Below, piece by piece: positions 35,012 to 43,203 of a stretch of 64,000 nucleotides of DNA. Origin of the DNA: Acidovorax sp. GBBC 1281. Lineage in GTDB: Bacteria; Pseudomonadota; Gammaproteobacteria; Burkholderiales; Burkholderiaceae_C. The notes under the pieces were generated by a model. That model ran no database searches, was not told the DNA's origin, and saw only the letters and a program-made list of their open reading frames with translations. The position numbers and the translations under genes are program-made. Location: NCBI RefSeq assembly GCF_028473645.1, contig NZ_CP097269.1, positions 2,188,001-2,252,000 on the forward strand. Direction: 5' to 3'. Positions within the stretch are counted from its first letter, which is position 1, and each line of letters opens with the position of its first letter.

Positions 35012-36166
35012 TCAGCCGCTTCGGGATTCCAGCGCGTCCGTCAGCACCTGGGGCCAGTCGGCCCAGGCTGCCCATGCGTCGAAGCCTGCGCGCCGTGCGC
35101 CGGCCGCGTCCAGTGTCTCTTGCGCGCAGTGCATGGCGGGTGCCACGGCCATCATGCACCCGGCGTAGCCTGCTTCTCGGGCTGCGGTTGCGAGATGGCG
35201 AGCCGCTGCAGCCGGCTGGGCGCTTGCCAGCACCAGGTCTGGCAGGTGCTGCAGTAACAGGTCAAGCGTTGGCTGCATCGCTGTGCCTTCCAGCACGAGG
35301 TATCCCTGCCGCTCCAGGGTTTGCCCTGCCGCTTGGCGGTCTCGCCCGTCGTGCAGCGCGACCAGCACTTTCGGGCGCCGCAGTCTGGAAGGCGGTGGCG
35401 GCGCCTCTGCAAGGCAGGGCAGGGCAAGATAGCGACCGCCTCCATCGGCCGACGGAGCGATGTGCCCTCCATGCAATTGAATGACGTGGTCGGCAAGAAG
35501 GTCTGCCAAGGTGGCGGGCGCACCGATGCGCACATCCAGATTCAGCGGGCATGCAGTTCCCGAGGGCCGCCCCATGTCGTCTCTGGGCAGGCCGTGAACT
35601 TCCACGCGCACCTCGCCCTCTTGAGTGGACACGATCAGGTCCATGCGCATTCCCGGCGCTCCCGCTTTGCACGCCCGGCAAAGAAGCTGATCGATCGCCC
35701 GGCGCATCAGGCGGGGATCGGCCATGACCCGCAGGCCTGGAGCGATCTGCTGGGTGCAGGCATAGCCCCCGTTGGAGTTCACCAGTGCTGCCTCCCAGGC
35801 CTGCCGCGCCAGCTCCGAGAAGTCCAGTACCACGCGCCGCAGTTCCATGCGACCTTCGCGCGCTGCCAGCACGTCCTGCAGATCTTCCAGCAGTGATGAC
35901 AGATGCCGCGTCTGCCGCGCGGCCACCGCGCATGCTTCGCTCTGGATGGGCATCGGGTGGGGGGTGAGCGCAATCACCTCCAGTGCTGCGGACAGGGCGC
36001 CCAGCGGGGTGCGCAATTCATGCCCCACGCCAGCCATGGAAAGCCACTGCAGCACCGCAGCAGGGGTTGGGGCGGGGGGAAACTGCCCACCTGCGCCATG
36101 CCCGCCGGGGGCTTCGTCGGATGGGCGAGGCGCTGTCGTCGGGATGGGTGTGGAGGTGTTGTTCAT
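35012..36166 (-). CDS. Degenerate histidine kinase with receiver-like tail
   Basis: 384 residues from ATG at 36166. The HisKA dimerization helix is intact, with the phosphoacceptor in MAGVGHELRTPLGALSAALE. The ATPase part is worn: the N-box position reads MRRAIDQLLCRACKAG without the conserved Asn, and no DxGxG box is visible. The C-terminal 110 residues (PKVLVALHDGRDRQAAGQTL ... LPDLVLASAQPAAAARHLA) fold like a receiver but lack the acidic pocket and acceptor Asp. It probably acts as a scaffold, phosphatase or anti-kinase rather than a kinase. Divergent from rpoN2, and its stop lies 83 bases before the response regulator start, so it is likely co-transcribed with it. Confidence 0.75.
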   Translation of the reverse strand: MNNTSTPIPTTAPRPSDEAPGGHGAGGQFPPAPTPAAVLQWLSMAGVGHELRTPLGALSAALEVIALTPHPMPIQSEACAVAARQTRHLSSLLEDLQDVLAAREGRMELRRVVLDFSELARQAWEAALVNSNGGYACTQQIAPGLRVMADPRLMRRAIDQLLCRACKAGAPGMRMDLIVSTQEGEVRVEVHGLPRDDMGRPSGTACPLNLDVRIGAPATLADLLADHVIQLHGGHIAPSADGGGRYLALPCLAEAPPPPSRLRRPKVLVALHDGRDRQAAGQTLERQGYLVLEGTAMQPTLDLLLQHLPDLVLASAQPAAAARHLATAAREAGYAGCMMAVAPAMHCAQETLDAAGARRAGFDAWAAWADWPQVLTDALESRSG

Positions 36167-36220
36167 GGTGAGGCAGGGGCGTTCCGCTCGTGATGGTGTT
36201 GCCGGGTGCCAAGTGCCGCA

Positions 36221-36235
36221 GCATGCCGCGTGCCA
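36221..36235 (-). promoter_or_regulatory. Sigma-54-like -24/-12 site before the degenerate kinase
   Basis: Minus strand reads TGGCACG-CGGC-ATGC, with a consensus -24 box, correct spacing and one mismatch in the -12 box (A for T). Predicted start about 40 bases upstream of the ATG at 36166. Confidence 0.5.
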
Positions 36236-36395
36236 GTCAATGCCGGTAAGAACCGGGCCATGGAGCGAACCTCTGTCTGAAACTGGCAGGAATTGCGGCA
36301 ATCTCTACCGGTTGAGCGCCATGCCATGCATTGAAGGATAGCGCCGGGTGCTGGTTTTCAAGGCTGGGCAAGCGCTTTCAGCGTAAAGGGTTGCG

Positions 36396-36411
36396 TGGCA
36401 TATGCCTTGCT
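36396..36411 (+). promoter_or_regulatory. Sigma-54 -24/-12 promoter of rpoN2
   Basis: TGGCATA-TGCC-TTGCT matches the consensus TGGCACR-N4-TTGCW with exact GG-N10-GC spacing. The expected transcript start (about 36422) gives a 28-base leader before the rpoN2 ATG. It implies that this sigma-54 stimulates its own gene. Confidence 0.65.
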
Positions 36412-36449
36412 TTGCTGCATAGGATGCGCCCCCCATCAATGGACCTTCG

Positions 36450-37820
36450 ATGAGCCAGCTTAGTCTGAATACTTCCGCAGCGCTCACCCAGAATGCTTCG
36501 CCCCGCTTGCAGCAAGCAGTGCGCCTGCTGCAGATGTCGTCGCAGGATTTTGCGCGTGCGGTGCGGGAGGCTTTGGAGAGCAATCCGCTGCTGGAAGCCG
36601 ACGAGGGTGATGCGCAGCAGGACATGGAACACGCGCCGTTGAGCGACTGGAATCTGTATTCCAAAAGCAGCCGGATCCAATGTTCCGACAGCGATGGGGA
36701 AGGGGCTTGGGAGCGGTCGGCGGCTCCCATCACATTGCGCGCCCATTTGCATGGGCAACTGGACCTGCTTCGTCTGCCGGAGCGCGATCTTCTTTTGGCA
36801 AGGGCGGTCATCGAATCCCTGGACGACGATGGCTACCTGCGCGGCGGAGTCGAAGAGATCGAGCAGGCGGTGCACACCATGGCCCTGTCTCCGAAGCCGG
36901 ACGAGCAGGAAATCCGCATGGCGTGGCGCCGGGTCCAAGGACTGGACCCCGCAGGCGTTGCCGCAGTGGACCTTCAGCATTGCCTGTTATTGCAATTGCA
37001 CACCCTGGAGTGCGGCACCAGCCGGGATCTGGTGCGCCGTGCCATTGAAAGCCACCTGAAAGCCGTGGCCCTGCGCGATCCCGCACGGCTGTCCGAGGCG
37101 CTGGGGGTGTCGCGCGAGGCGGCGGCAGCGGTTTGCGCGCAGATTCGCACGCTCGATCCCAGTCCTTGCCGAGCCTTCCTGCAAGACGATGTGCCGTTTG
37201 CGGTGCCTGACATCGTTGCGGTGAAGGGCGGGCGAGGGTGGCAGATGGTGCTCAACGATGCCGTGATGCCCCGTCTTCGGGTGCATTCCGCCTATGCGCG
37301 GATGTTTCAGCAGCGCAAGCGCAATGGTGAAAGTGCGGCGTTGAGCGCCTGCCTGCAGGAAGCGCGTTGGCTGGTGGGCAATGTGGCGCAGCGCTTTGCC
37401 ACCATCCTGGCGGTGGCGCGAGCCATCGGGCGGCATCAGCAGGCGTTTTTCGAGCACGGCCCGCTGGCGCTCAAGCCGCTGAAGCTGCGACAGATTGCGC
37501 AGGAGGTGGGGGTGCACGAATCCACCGTGTCCCGAGTTACCAACAACAAGTTCATGGCGACCCCGTTCGGCTTGCATGAGCTGAAGTATTTTTTCTCACG
37601 CGGGCTGTCTACGCGCAATGGCACCACCTGCGCGCCTGCAGCCGTCAAGGAACTGGTTTCGGAGTTGATTGCGGCCGAGTCGCCCTCACATGCTTTGTCC
37701 GATGCGGCGATTGCCAGCCTGCTGGCGCAGCAAGGGTTTTCGGTCGCTCGGCGCACGGTCACCAAATACCGTCAGGCGCTTCGCATTTCGGCAGCGCCGG
37801 AACGGCACAGGAACCTTTGA
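36450..37820 (+). CDS. rpoN2: RNA polymerase sigma-54 factor, probable second copy
   Basis: 456 residues. Region I is Gln/Leu-rich (ASPRLQQAVRLLQMSSQDFARAVREALESNPLLE). The core-binding region has LRLPERDLLLARAVIESLDDDGYL. The HTH is VGVHESTVSRVTNNKFMATPFGLHELKYFF, and the C-terminal RpoN box reads ARRTVTKYRQ (consensus ARRTVAKYRE). The acidic region II is short, making the protein about 30-40 residues shorter than housekeeping RpoN. The usual rpoN neighbours (lptB, hpf, ptsN) are absent, so this is most likely an accessory paralogue. It sits beside an NtrC-type activator and a kinase. Confidence 0.92.
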   Translation: MSQLSLNTSAALTQNASPRLQQAVRLLQMSSQDFARAVREALESNPLLEADEGDAQQDMEHAPLSDWNLYSKSSRIQCSDSDGEGAWERSAAPITLRAHLHGQLDLLRLPERDLLLARAVIESLDDDGYLRGGVEEIEQAVHTMALSPKPDEQEIRMAWRRVQGLDPAGVAAVDLQHCLLLQLHTLECGTSRDLVRRAIESHLKAVALRDPARLSEALGVSREAAAAVCAQIRTLDPSPCRAFLQDDVPFAVPDIVAVKGGRGWQMVLNDAVMPRLRVHSAYARMFQQRKRNGESAALSACLQEARWLVGNVAQRFATILAVARAIGRHQQAFFEHGPLALKPLKLRQIAQEVGVHESTVSRVTNNKFMATPFGLHELKYFFSRGLSTRNGTTCAPAAVKELVSELIAAESPSHALSDAAIASLLAQQGFSVARRTVTKYRQALRISAAPERHRNL

Positions 37821-37871
37821 GCCAATCGCCTCCACCCGGCGGGCGGAGACCCCATTCACCAAAGATCAATC

Positions 37872-38150
37872 ATGGCTTTCGCCTGGGCTTCCATCGACGG
37901 ATTGACCTTGTTTTCCCGCACCTCGGCGGTAGAAGGCCATTGGTGTGGGCTGGTCGATGTGCTGCAGGGCATGCAACCCCAGATCACGACCGTGGCCTGC
38001 GCAGAGGTGCGGGCCAGTGCCGCACAAGCGGATTCCGATGCGATCGACCTGGTGCAGACGCTCTATGCGGGCATTGCCCGTCGCAGACATGCACGGCAAG
38101 AGGCTGCGCGTTGGGTGGCGCGGGCGAGCCAGCCGGACACCGCGCGTTAG
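37872..38150 (+). CDS. Hypothetical protein
   Basis: 92 residues (MAFAWASIDGLTLFSRTSAV ... RRRHARQEAARWVARASQPD). It is soluble and has no recognised domain. It starts 51 bases after rpoN2 in the same direction, so it is likely co-transcribed. An AAGATC stretch before the ATG is a poor ribosome site. Real coding is plausible but not certain. Confidence 0.5.
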   Translation: MAFAWASIDGLTLFSRTSAVEGHWCGLVDVLQGMQPQITTVACAEVRASAAQADSDAIDLVQTLYAGIARRRHARQEAARWVARASQPDTAR

Positions 38151-38175
38151 CCGCGCAAGGGCGCGCGTTCGCAAT

Positions 38176-38190
38176 GGGCATGTCGATTGC
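38176..38190 (+). promoter_or_regulatory. Sigma-54-like -24/-12 site before the KGG gene
   Basis: GGGCATG-TCGA-TTGC: GG and GC are correctly spaced, and the spacer TCGA and -12 box are identical to those of the site at 38737. Predicted start about 65 bases before the KGG gene ATG. Confidence 0.55.
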
Positions 38191-38268
38191 CTCTGCCTTG
38201 GCAAGCCCGGTTTCATGGCCGGGCCTGGGCCGTTCCCCTCCACGGGAGCACATTGAAGGAGTATCGAA

Positions 38269-38580
38269 ATGGCCAACCAAGGCAATCCATCCGGTAGCAA
38301 TCGTGGCTTCGCCGCCATGGACGCGGCAAAGCAACGCGAAATCTCAAGCAAGGGTGGGCAGGCAGCGCATCAAAAGGGCACGGCGCATCAGTTCACCTCC
38401 GAAGAAGCCCGCGCAGCAGGCGCCAAGAGCCATAGCAGCCGCAGTTCTGGCGCTGCCAAGGCGGGTGAGGCAGCCAGTTCCGAGGGCGGTGCATCGGGCA
38501 GCGCTCCCAAAGCAAAACCCAAAACTGGAACAGGTCAGCAGCAGGAGGCCGGTGGCGATTCAAATCCCAAAAGCCGTTGA
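38269..38580 (+). CDS. KGG-domain stress-induced protein (YciG-like)
   Basis: 103 residues. The KGG repeat region is clear: NRGFAAMDAAKQREISSKGGQAAHQKGTAHQFTSEEARAAGAKS, as in the small disordered stress proteins of the YciG/GsiB type (PF10685). The tail is Ser/Gly/Ala/Lys-rich. AAGGAG lies 7 bases before ATG. Family members accumulate under general stress or in stationary phase and may act like plant LEA proteins. A sigma-54-like site upstream suggests control by the neighbouring rpoN2 rather than by RpoS. Confidence 0.88.
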   Translation: MANQGNPSGSNRGFAAMDAAKQREISSKGGQAAHQKGTAHQFTSEEARAAGAKSHSSRSSGAAKAGEAASSEGGASGSAPKAKPKTGTGQQQEAGGDSNPKSR

Positions 38581-38736
38581 TTCCAGCGCCTGAACGGGCG
38601 TACGTGCAATGTGTCCGTTGCACGCCGCGCGTAGAGCGCATGACAGTGTCCGTTCAGGCCTCCCCTTTCGCAAATCAAGAAAGCAGCGGTGCGAGCGAGA
38701 TGCGCCTCTCAGTGGGTGCATTGACGCGGACAGTGC

Positions 38737-38751
38737 TGGCACGTCGATTGC
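38737..38751 (+). promoter_or_regulatory. Consensus sigma-54 promoter
   Basis: TGGCACG-TCGA-TTGC is a full match to the consensus TGGCACR-N4-TTGC. Predicted start about 38763, some 95 bases before the next gene. Confidence 0.7.
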
Positions 38752-38858
38752 CATAGTGAGTGGTACGGGTGACCTTCCTCCTGCACAGCCTCGGCATTCG
38801 TTCCGGTGGCTGATCCAGGATGGGCTGGCGCACCAGAACCCATTCCATGAGGCAATCC

Positions 38859-39308
38859 ATGAGCACCAATTACCCCACTCGGGCCCAACGCCATCGCGGA
38901 CTCTTTCAGCAGTTTTCTCCGCTCAATCTCGCGCCTGCCTGGGAGCAATACAGCGTTGTCAAAGCACGGGGAGTGCGCACCATTGCCCTTGGCGGGCATG
39001 CACCCTACAGCGCCTCGGGATGGGTGGTGGAGCAGGCGGTGGGTTGTATTGAACTGATCGGCGCCAAAGTGGCGGGGCTGGGGCAGATGCTTCTGATCGG
39101 CTTCACCCTCAACGAGCAGCCAGCGTTCGCTGGATTTGAAGTCACGGCCACCGATGCCATTGGTACATTGATCTTGCCGGCCCATTGCTTTGCGGCCTAT
39201 GTGGCGATCGCGGCCGGGCAGAACACGCACTTTCGAATCGGAGGGAACGGGCAGTTGAATGCCATCGGGAGCGATCCTTCATCGCTGCAAGTGCCGTCGC
39301 CCATGTGA
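38859..39308 (+). CDS. Hypothetical protein downstream of a sigma-54 promoter
   Basis: 149 residues from the ATG at 38859 (GAGG six bases upstream; ATG at 38847 is an alternative). The sequence is soluble with regularly spaced hydrophobic strands (VRTIALGGHAPYSASGWVVEQAVGCIELIGAKVAGLGQMLLIGFTL ... GFEVTATDAIGTLILPAHCFAAYVAIAAG), suggesting a beta-rich fold. I do not recognise a family. A consensus sigma-54 promoter precedes it. The stop is 45 bases from the end of the convergent oxidase gene. Confidence 0.55.
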   Translation: MSTNYPTRAQRHRGLFQQFSPLNLAPAWEQYSVVKARGVRTIALGGHAPYSASGWVVEQAVGCIELIGAKVAGLGQMLLIGFTLNEQPAFAGFEVTATDAIGTLILPAHCFAAYVAIAAGQNTHFRIGGNGQLNAIGSDPSSLQVPSPM

Positions 39309-39352
39309 TTTTTTGCGGTCCACCGCCAGCGTGGGAGGGGCCGCCTTACCGA

Positions 39353-40816
39353 TCATGTTGCCCAGCCTTCGCTGATGAAGAGCCGGGTGGCGAACAACCC
39401 CGTCGAGGTCCAATGGGTCGCAGGAGACAGCGCGGCGCTGAGGAACTGCCGGCGTTGCTCTCCTTCCAGGGGCTGCAACTGCTCTTTGAACTGATGCAGT
39501 TCGGGGTCCAATGCAGGCTCCGCACTGCCGATGGGGTTGGCATTAGAGCGGTGACGTGCCAAGGCCCTGAACGAGGGCAACCCGCGCGTTTGGTTGGCGG
39601 AGGCGGGCTGGGCATGGTCCTGTCCGTCGCGACTGTCTTCGCCGCGGATCCAATCGTGGATCACCTGCAATTCATATCCCGTGAAAACACCGAACATCTC
39701 CGCGCGTTCCCCTTGAAGCAGGTTCCAGAACCGGCTTTGAGACACCGGCGCTCCCAACTGGATCCAACCACTGTCCACCAGCGCGTCCAGCATGGCATCG
39801 ATGTCGCCCTGGGGTCCCAGCCAATCGTTGACGGTGCGACCGCCAATGCGGCAATAGTCGGAATGCATGCCCGCTCCGGCCGGTGCCTTCCGTTGGAAGA
39901 TTTTCACCACTTCGGTCCTGGCGTCGAACGATGCGATGACCTCCTGGGTGCCGCGCCCGGCATCCGCCAGCTTGCTTCCGGCGCGCACACGCTGCCAGAA
40001 TTGATCGCGGTCTTGCTGCACTTCCAGCATTTGAAGCACGGCCTCGCAGGCCTGCCAGGCATGGCCGCTATCTCCGTTGTCGACCGTGACGTGAAGCGTG
40101 AAATAGTAGGGGTCGATCCCGAGCTCGTTCAGTTCGTATGCCGTGATCAGCAGGTGCAGGGGGAGCTGTTCATAACCCAGGTTGAAGCCGATGACCTCCG
40201 GCAGGAACTGCTCGGCATTCCATCCCAATGCCAGCTGCACCGCGCCCTGCAGATAGTTCGCATCGTCCAGTTGCAGGTCTTGCTGAAGGCCATGCCGCCG
40301 CATCAATTGGCGATAGAGCGTGACGTGGTTTTTGTGCGCCACGCCTTCTCCGAGTTCTTCCAGGTAGGTCTGGAGCAAAGGCCGCAGCCGTTCAGTCGAT
40401 GTATGTCGTGCCAACCCGTACAGCCAGGATCCATCCACCAGCTTGGTCGGCGCCACCGATGCCAGAAAGTTCAGCGCATGGGCGCGGTTGCGAAAGTAAT
40501 GGCGCTCGCTGCCTGCGCGCCGCCCGTCCAGGTAGGTTCGATAACGCTGCGCCACGACCTGTGCGTTTTCGCGGGCCCACGCATGCAGGTCCTCGGGTGC
40601 TTCGCACAATTCGCCGAGGACGTCTTCGCTTTCGTACATCAGCCGCTGCAGCCACTGGGCGGCCTGCTGCCGGGCTTGTGGCGTGGGAGAGGGTGTCAGC
40701 AGCGCCTCGTACAGGCGGCGATAGGGACCGACTGCATTCGGGCGTTGCGCATCTGCAGCGCGAGGCCTTGGGCTGCCATGCAGATCGACGGACGGATGAA
40801 TTTTTTGTGCGAGCAT
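39353..40816 (-). CDS. Iron-containing redox enzyme (haem-oxygenase-like fold)
   Basis: 487 residues from ATG at 40816; an in-frame GTG at 40879 would add 21. The centre (NYLQGAVQLALGWNAEQFLPEVIGFNLGYEQLPLHLLITAYELNELGIDPYYFTLHVTVDNGDSGHAWQA) carries the Glu/His spacing of the diiron haem-oxygenase-like oxidase family (PF14518: E...E-LGID-YF-LH...D--H). Known members desaturate, N-oxygenate or cleave small amino-acid-like or fatty substrates in biosynthetic clusters. It is the third gene of a cassette after the methyltransferase and ATP-grasp genes (94-base gap). It is the only one of the three with an intact frame. Substrate unknown. Confidence 0.8.
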   Translation of the reverse strand: MLAQKIHPSVDLHGSPRPRAADAQRPNAVGPYRRLYEALLTPSPTPQARQQAAQWLQRLMYESEDVLGELCEAPEDLHAWARENAQVVAQRYRTYLDGRRAGSERHYFRNRAHALNFLASVAPTKLVDGSWLYGLARHTSTERLRPLLQTYLEELGEGVAHKNHVTLYRQLMRRHGLQQDLQLDDANYLQGAVQLALGWNAEQFLPEVIGFNLGYEQLPLHLLITAYELNELGIDPYYFTLHVTVDNGDSGHAWQACEAVLQMLEVQQDRDQFWQRVRAGSKLADAGRGTQEVIASFDARTEVVKIFQRKAPAGAGMHSDYCRIGGRTVNDWLGPQGDIDAMLDALVDSGWIQLGAPVSQSRFWNLLQGERAEMFGVFTGYELQVIHDWIRGEDSRDGQDHAQPASANQTRGLPSFRALARHRSNANPIGSAEPALDPELHQFKEQLQPLEGEQRRQFLSAALSPATHWTSTGLFATRLFISEGWAT

Positions 40817-40909
40817 CGTTGGCGATGGACTGGAGGAATGGCTCCATGCTGCGGTGCTGCAATGGGGGGCAGAAGCCACCAGATGGCGCGAACCCCGGTC
40901 GGCAAGGTC

Positions 40910-42237
40910 CTACGCCGCCGATGGTCTCGCTTGCAGCCAGCCCCACGAGCGCAACTGCTGCAGCTCGCCCCCGTCTAGCCGCTCGCCGATGTCGTTGCGA
41001 TACCGCAGATTGGGCACAATCACGTGGCAAACGCAATCCAGGGCGGCCAGGTGGGCGGCGCGCACCGTTGCGCCCACGCCCGTGGCAACGCCCAGGTAGC
41101 CGCATGAGCCACTCGCCACGAGCTGCCCCTGGTGCAGCGCCACCTCTGAAAAATGCAGGCTGTCGCGCTGCGACTGCGTCATGGAGGGATTCAAGAAAAC
41201 CGGTAGCCCCTTGGAGAGTTCTTCATACCCGTGCCGATAGGGGAACGGCGGCACGGTGAGAACCACGCCGCAGGCAAAACCGCTTTTCGTGCCGAAGTCC
41301 GACGTGTCGCGGTGCAGCATTCTGCGAAAGATGGTTTCCCATGGATCGTTGTGAAGGGCTTCGCAGATCGCGAACCCCGGATAGCCGAACCGGCAGGTGA
41401 ACTCGAGAGGCCACAGCCCGCTTTCGTTGGCGATGAGGTTCACGTTGATGTAACCGCAATAGCCGCCATCACGCAGCAGGGGCATGAGGGGGCGCAGGAC
41501 GGTGTCGTACAGGCAGGCGCTTTCCCGGTAGCTGACGATGGTGCCCATCTCTCCGGTGAGTTCGCCCAAGTCGCCCGGGAAAAACCGCTTGTGCTCGAAA
41601 TCGACACACACGGGCGACAGGAAGTCATGCCCGTTGAAGTATCCGCCGACCCCGATCTCGATCCCATGGATGAACTCCATCAAGATGAAGTCCGGTGCGT
41701 CGGCTTGGTCCGCGCGGGCCTTGCCCGCGTGCATGGTCAACAGGGCGCGCACGTCGGCGCCGTCGCCGGACTGGCCGACGTAGTTGCGTGTGCGCTCGCT
41801 GGAGGCCCCGTTGAACTTGAGTACATACCTTGCGGGATGGTCATCGAGGAACGCCATCGCTTCGCCATAGTCGGTGAAACGGTGGCAGCCCGCTACCTGC
41901 AGTCCTGCGGCCTGCAAGGCACTCTGCCCGAATGCGCGGCCCGCCTCCAGGCGATCACCGAGGGTACTGCCGCCGATGACATGAAAGCCTTCGGCGCGCA
42001 GCGCATCCTGCAGGTTACCCTGTGTCGCGGATTCGAAGAGGATCACGCCTTCGTTTCCAGCCGCCTTGATCCATCCCAGTTCGCTTTCCCATCCTTCGAC
42101 GCGCTGCAGGATGCCCTGGAAGACGTCGTGGCACGCAGGGTCTTCAATCACGACCCGCGCACCTCGTGGCCGCGGCGCTGGAGGCCACCGTACATGGCCG
42201 CCAGATCGTTGGTCTGCCCAATGCCCAGAAACCTCAT
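40910..42237 (-). pseudogene. ATP-grasp (PurD-like) ligase, frameshifted near its start
   Basis: The start frame from 42237 reads MRFLGIGQTNDLAAMYGGLQRRGHEVR and then runs into TGA. Homology continues in another frame: RVVIEDPACHDVFQGILQRVEGWESELGWIKAAGNEGVILFE ... VIGGSTLGDRLEAGRAFGQSAL ... YVLKFNGASSERTRNYVG ... FILMEFIHGIEIGVGGYF ... GYINVNLIANESGLWPLEFTCRFGYPG. These are ATP-grasp and PurD-like motifs. The lesion is at about 42150-42160 (one base lost or two gained). The family ligates an amine and a carboxylate in small-molecule synthesis. Its ATG overlaps the methyltransferase stop (ATGA). Real loss versus sequencing error is open. Confidence 0.75.
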
Positions 42238-43203
42238 GCAGCCCGCCTTTGCACCACCACGCCGACGGCCGCGATCCGATCCGCCTCGGCGTAGGCCTGC
42301 CCCTGCAACTCCTCTCCGAAGACATCGGGGTCCAGTTCTTCATAGTGCACTGCGAAGTCGTGGGCGGTGGCGTAGGCCATGACGGAGTCACGGAAAGCGT
42401 CGCGTCCTTCGACGATGGTGGAGCCGGTGTACAGCAGCAGGCGGCCGCCGGGCGTCAAGCGGTCGAGGCTCTCTTTCAAGATGCGCTCAGACAGGGCCTC
42501 TCCGAACTGGCCACCCCCATGTCGGTACGTGCGGCTCGCGTCGTCCATCAGGTAGGGCGGGTTGGCGACGATGAGATCGAACCTGCCGGCCACATTGGAA
42601 AAGAGGTCGCTTTGAACGCACTGCACGTTGCGGTAGCCAGCGACGGCCACATTGGCTGTGGCATGCAAAAGCGCGCGGGGATTGATGTCCGCCAGCACGA
42701 TTTCGCATCCGTTAGGCTGTGCTTGCCAGGCCCTCGCCGCAACAAGGCCTCCCGGCCCGGCGCCGCACCCCATGTCGGCAATGCGTGGGGATCGAGGCAG
42801 AGGCTGCATCCGCAACTGATGGCGAATGAAACTGGCAAACCGGTAGGTATCCGGCCCGAAAAACACAGCATCTTCTTGTGCCGTCGGGAAGGGGGGGCAC
42901 GAAGAGCAGTCCGTCGAGCGAACTGAACCGGACATTGCTCTGCAAAAGGCCGGTTGTTGTGGACTGCAGCCAGCCATCGTCCAGCAGGCATGGGGTGAGA
43001 TCGGCAGGAAGCCGGTCTTTCGAAAACAGCCGGTTCCATCCGAATGCATCGCGCAGGTCCGACCTTTCAGGGTCGTGCGGCCTCGCGAGCACCCGCTGGT
43101 GCGTGAGCGGCGTTACCGTGACGAACCGGTAGCCAGCAGCCGCAAGCCACTGCCCGAGCCGCTGAAGGCTGTGTTCGACAGACCGCGTTGTGGATGCTTT
43201 CAT
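42234..43203 (-). pseudogene. SAM-dependent methyltransferase, frameshifted at a G7 tract
   Basis: From ATG at 43203 the first frame reads MKASTTRSVEHSLQRLGQWL ... RFSSLDGLLFVPP. At a run of seven C (42891-42897, G on the given strand) homology passes to another frame: FPTAQEDAVFFGPDTYRFASFIRHQL, SAM motif RIADMGCGAGPGGLVAA, and DLIVANPPYLMDDASRTYRHGG (NPPY of HemK/PrmC-type N-methyltransferases). Removing one C restores a 322-residue protein. Such tracts are classic sites of phase variation and also of sequencing error. It is the first gene of the cassette with the ATP-grasp and oxidase genes. Substrate unknown. Confidence 0.75.
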
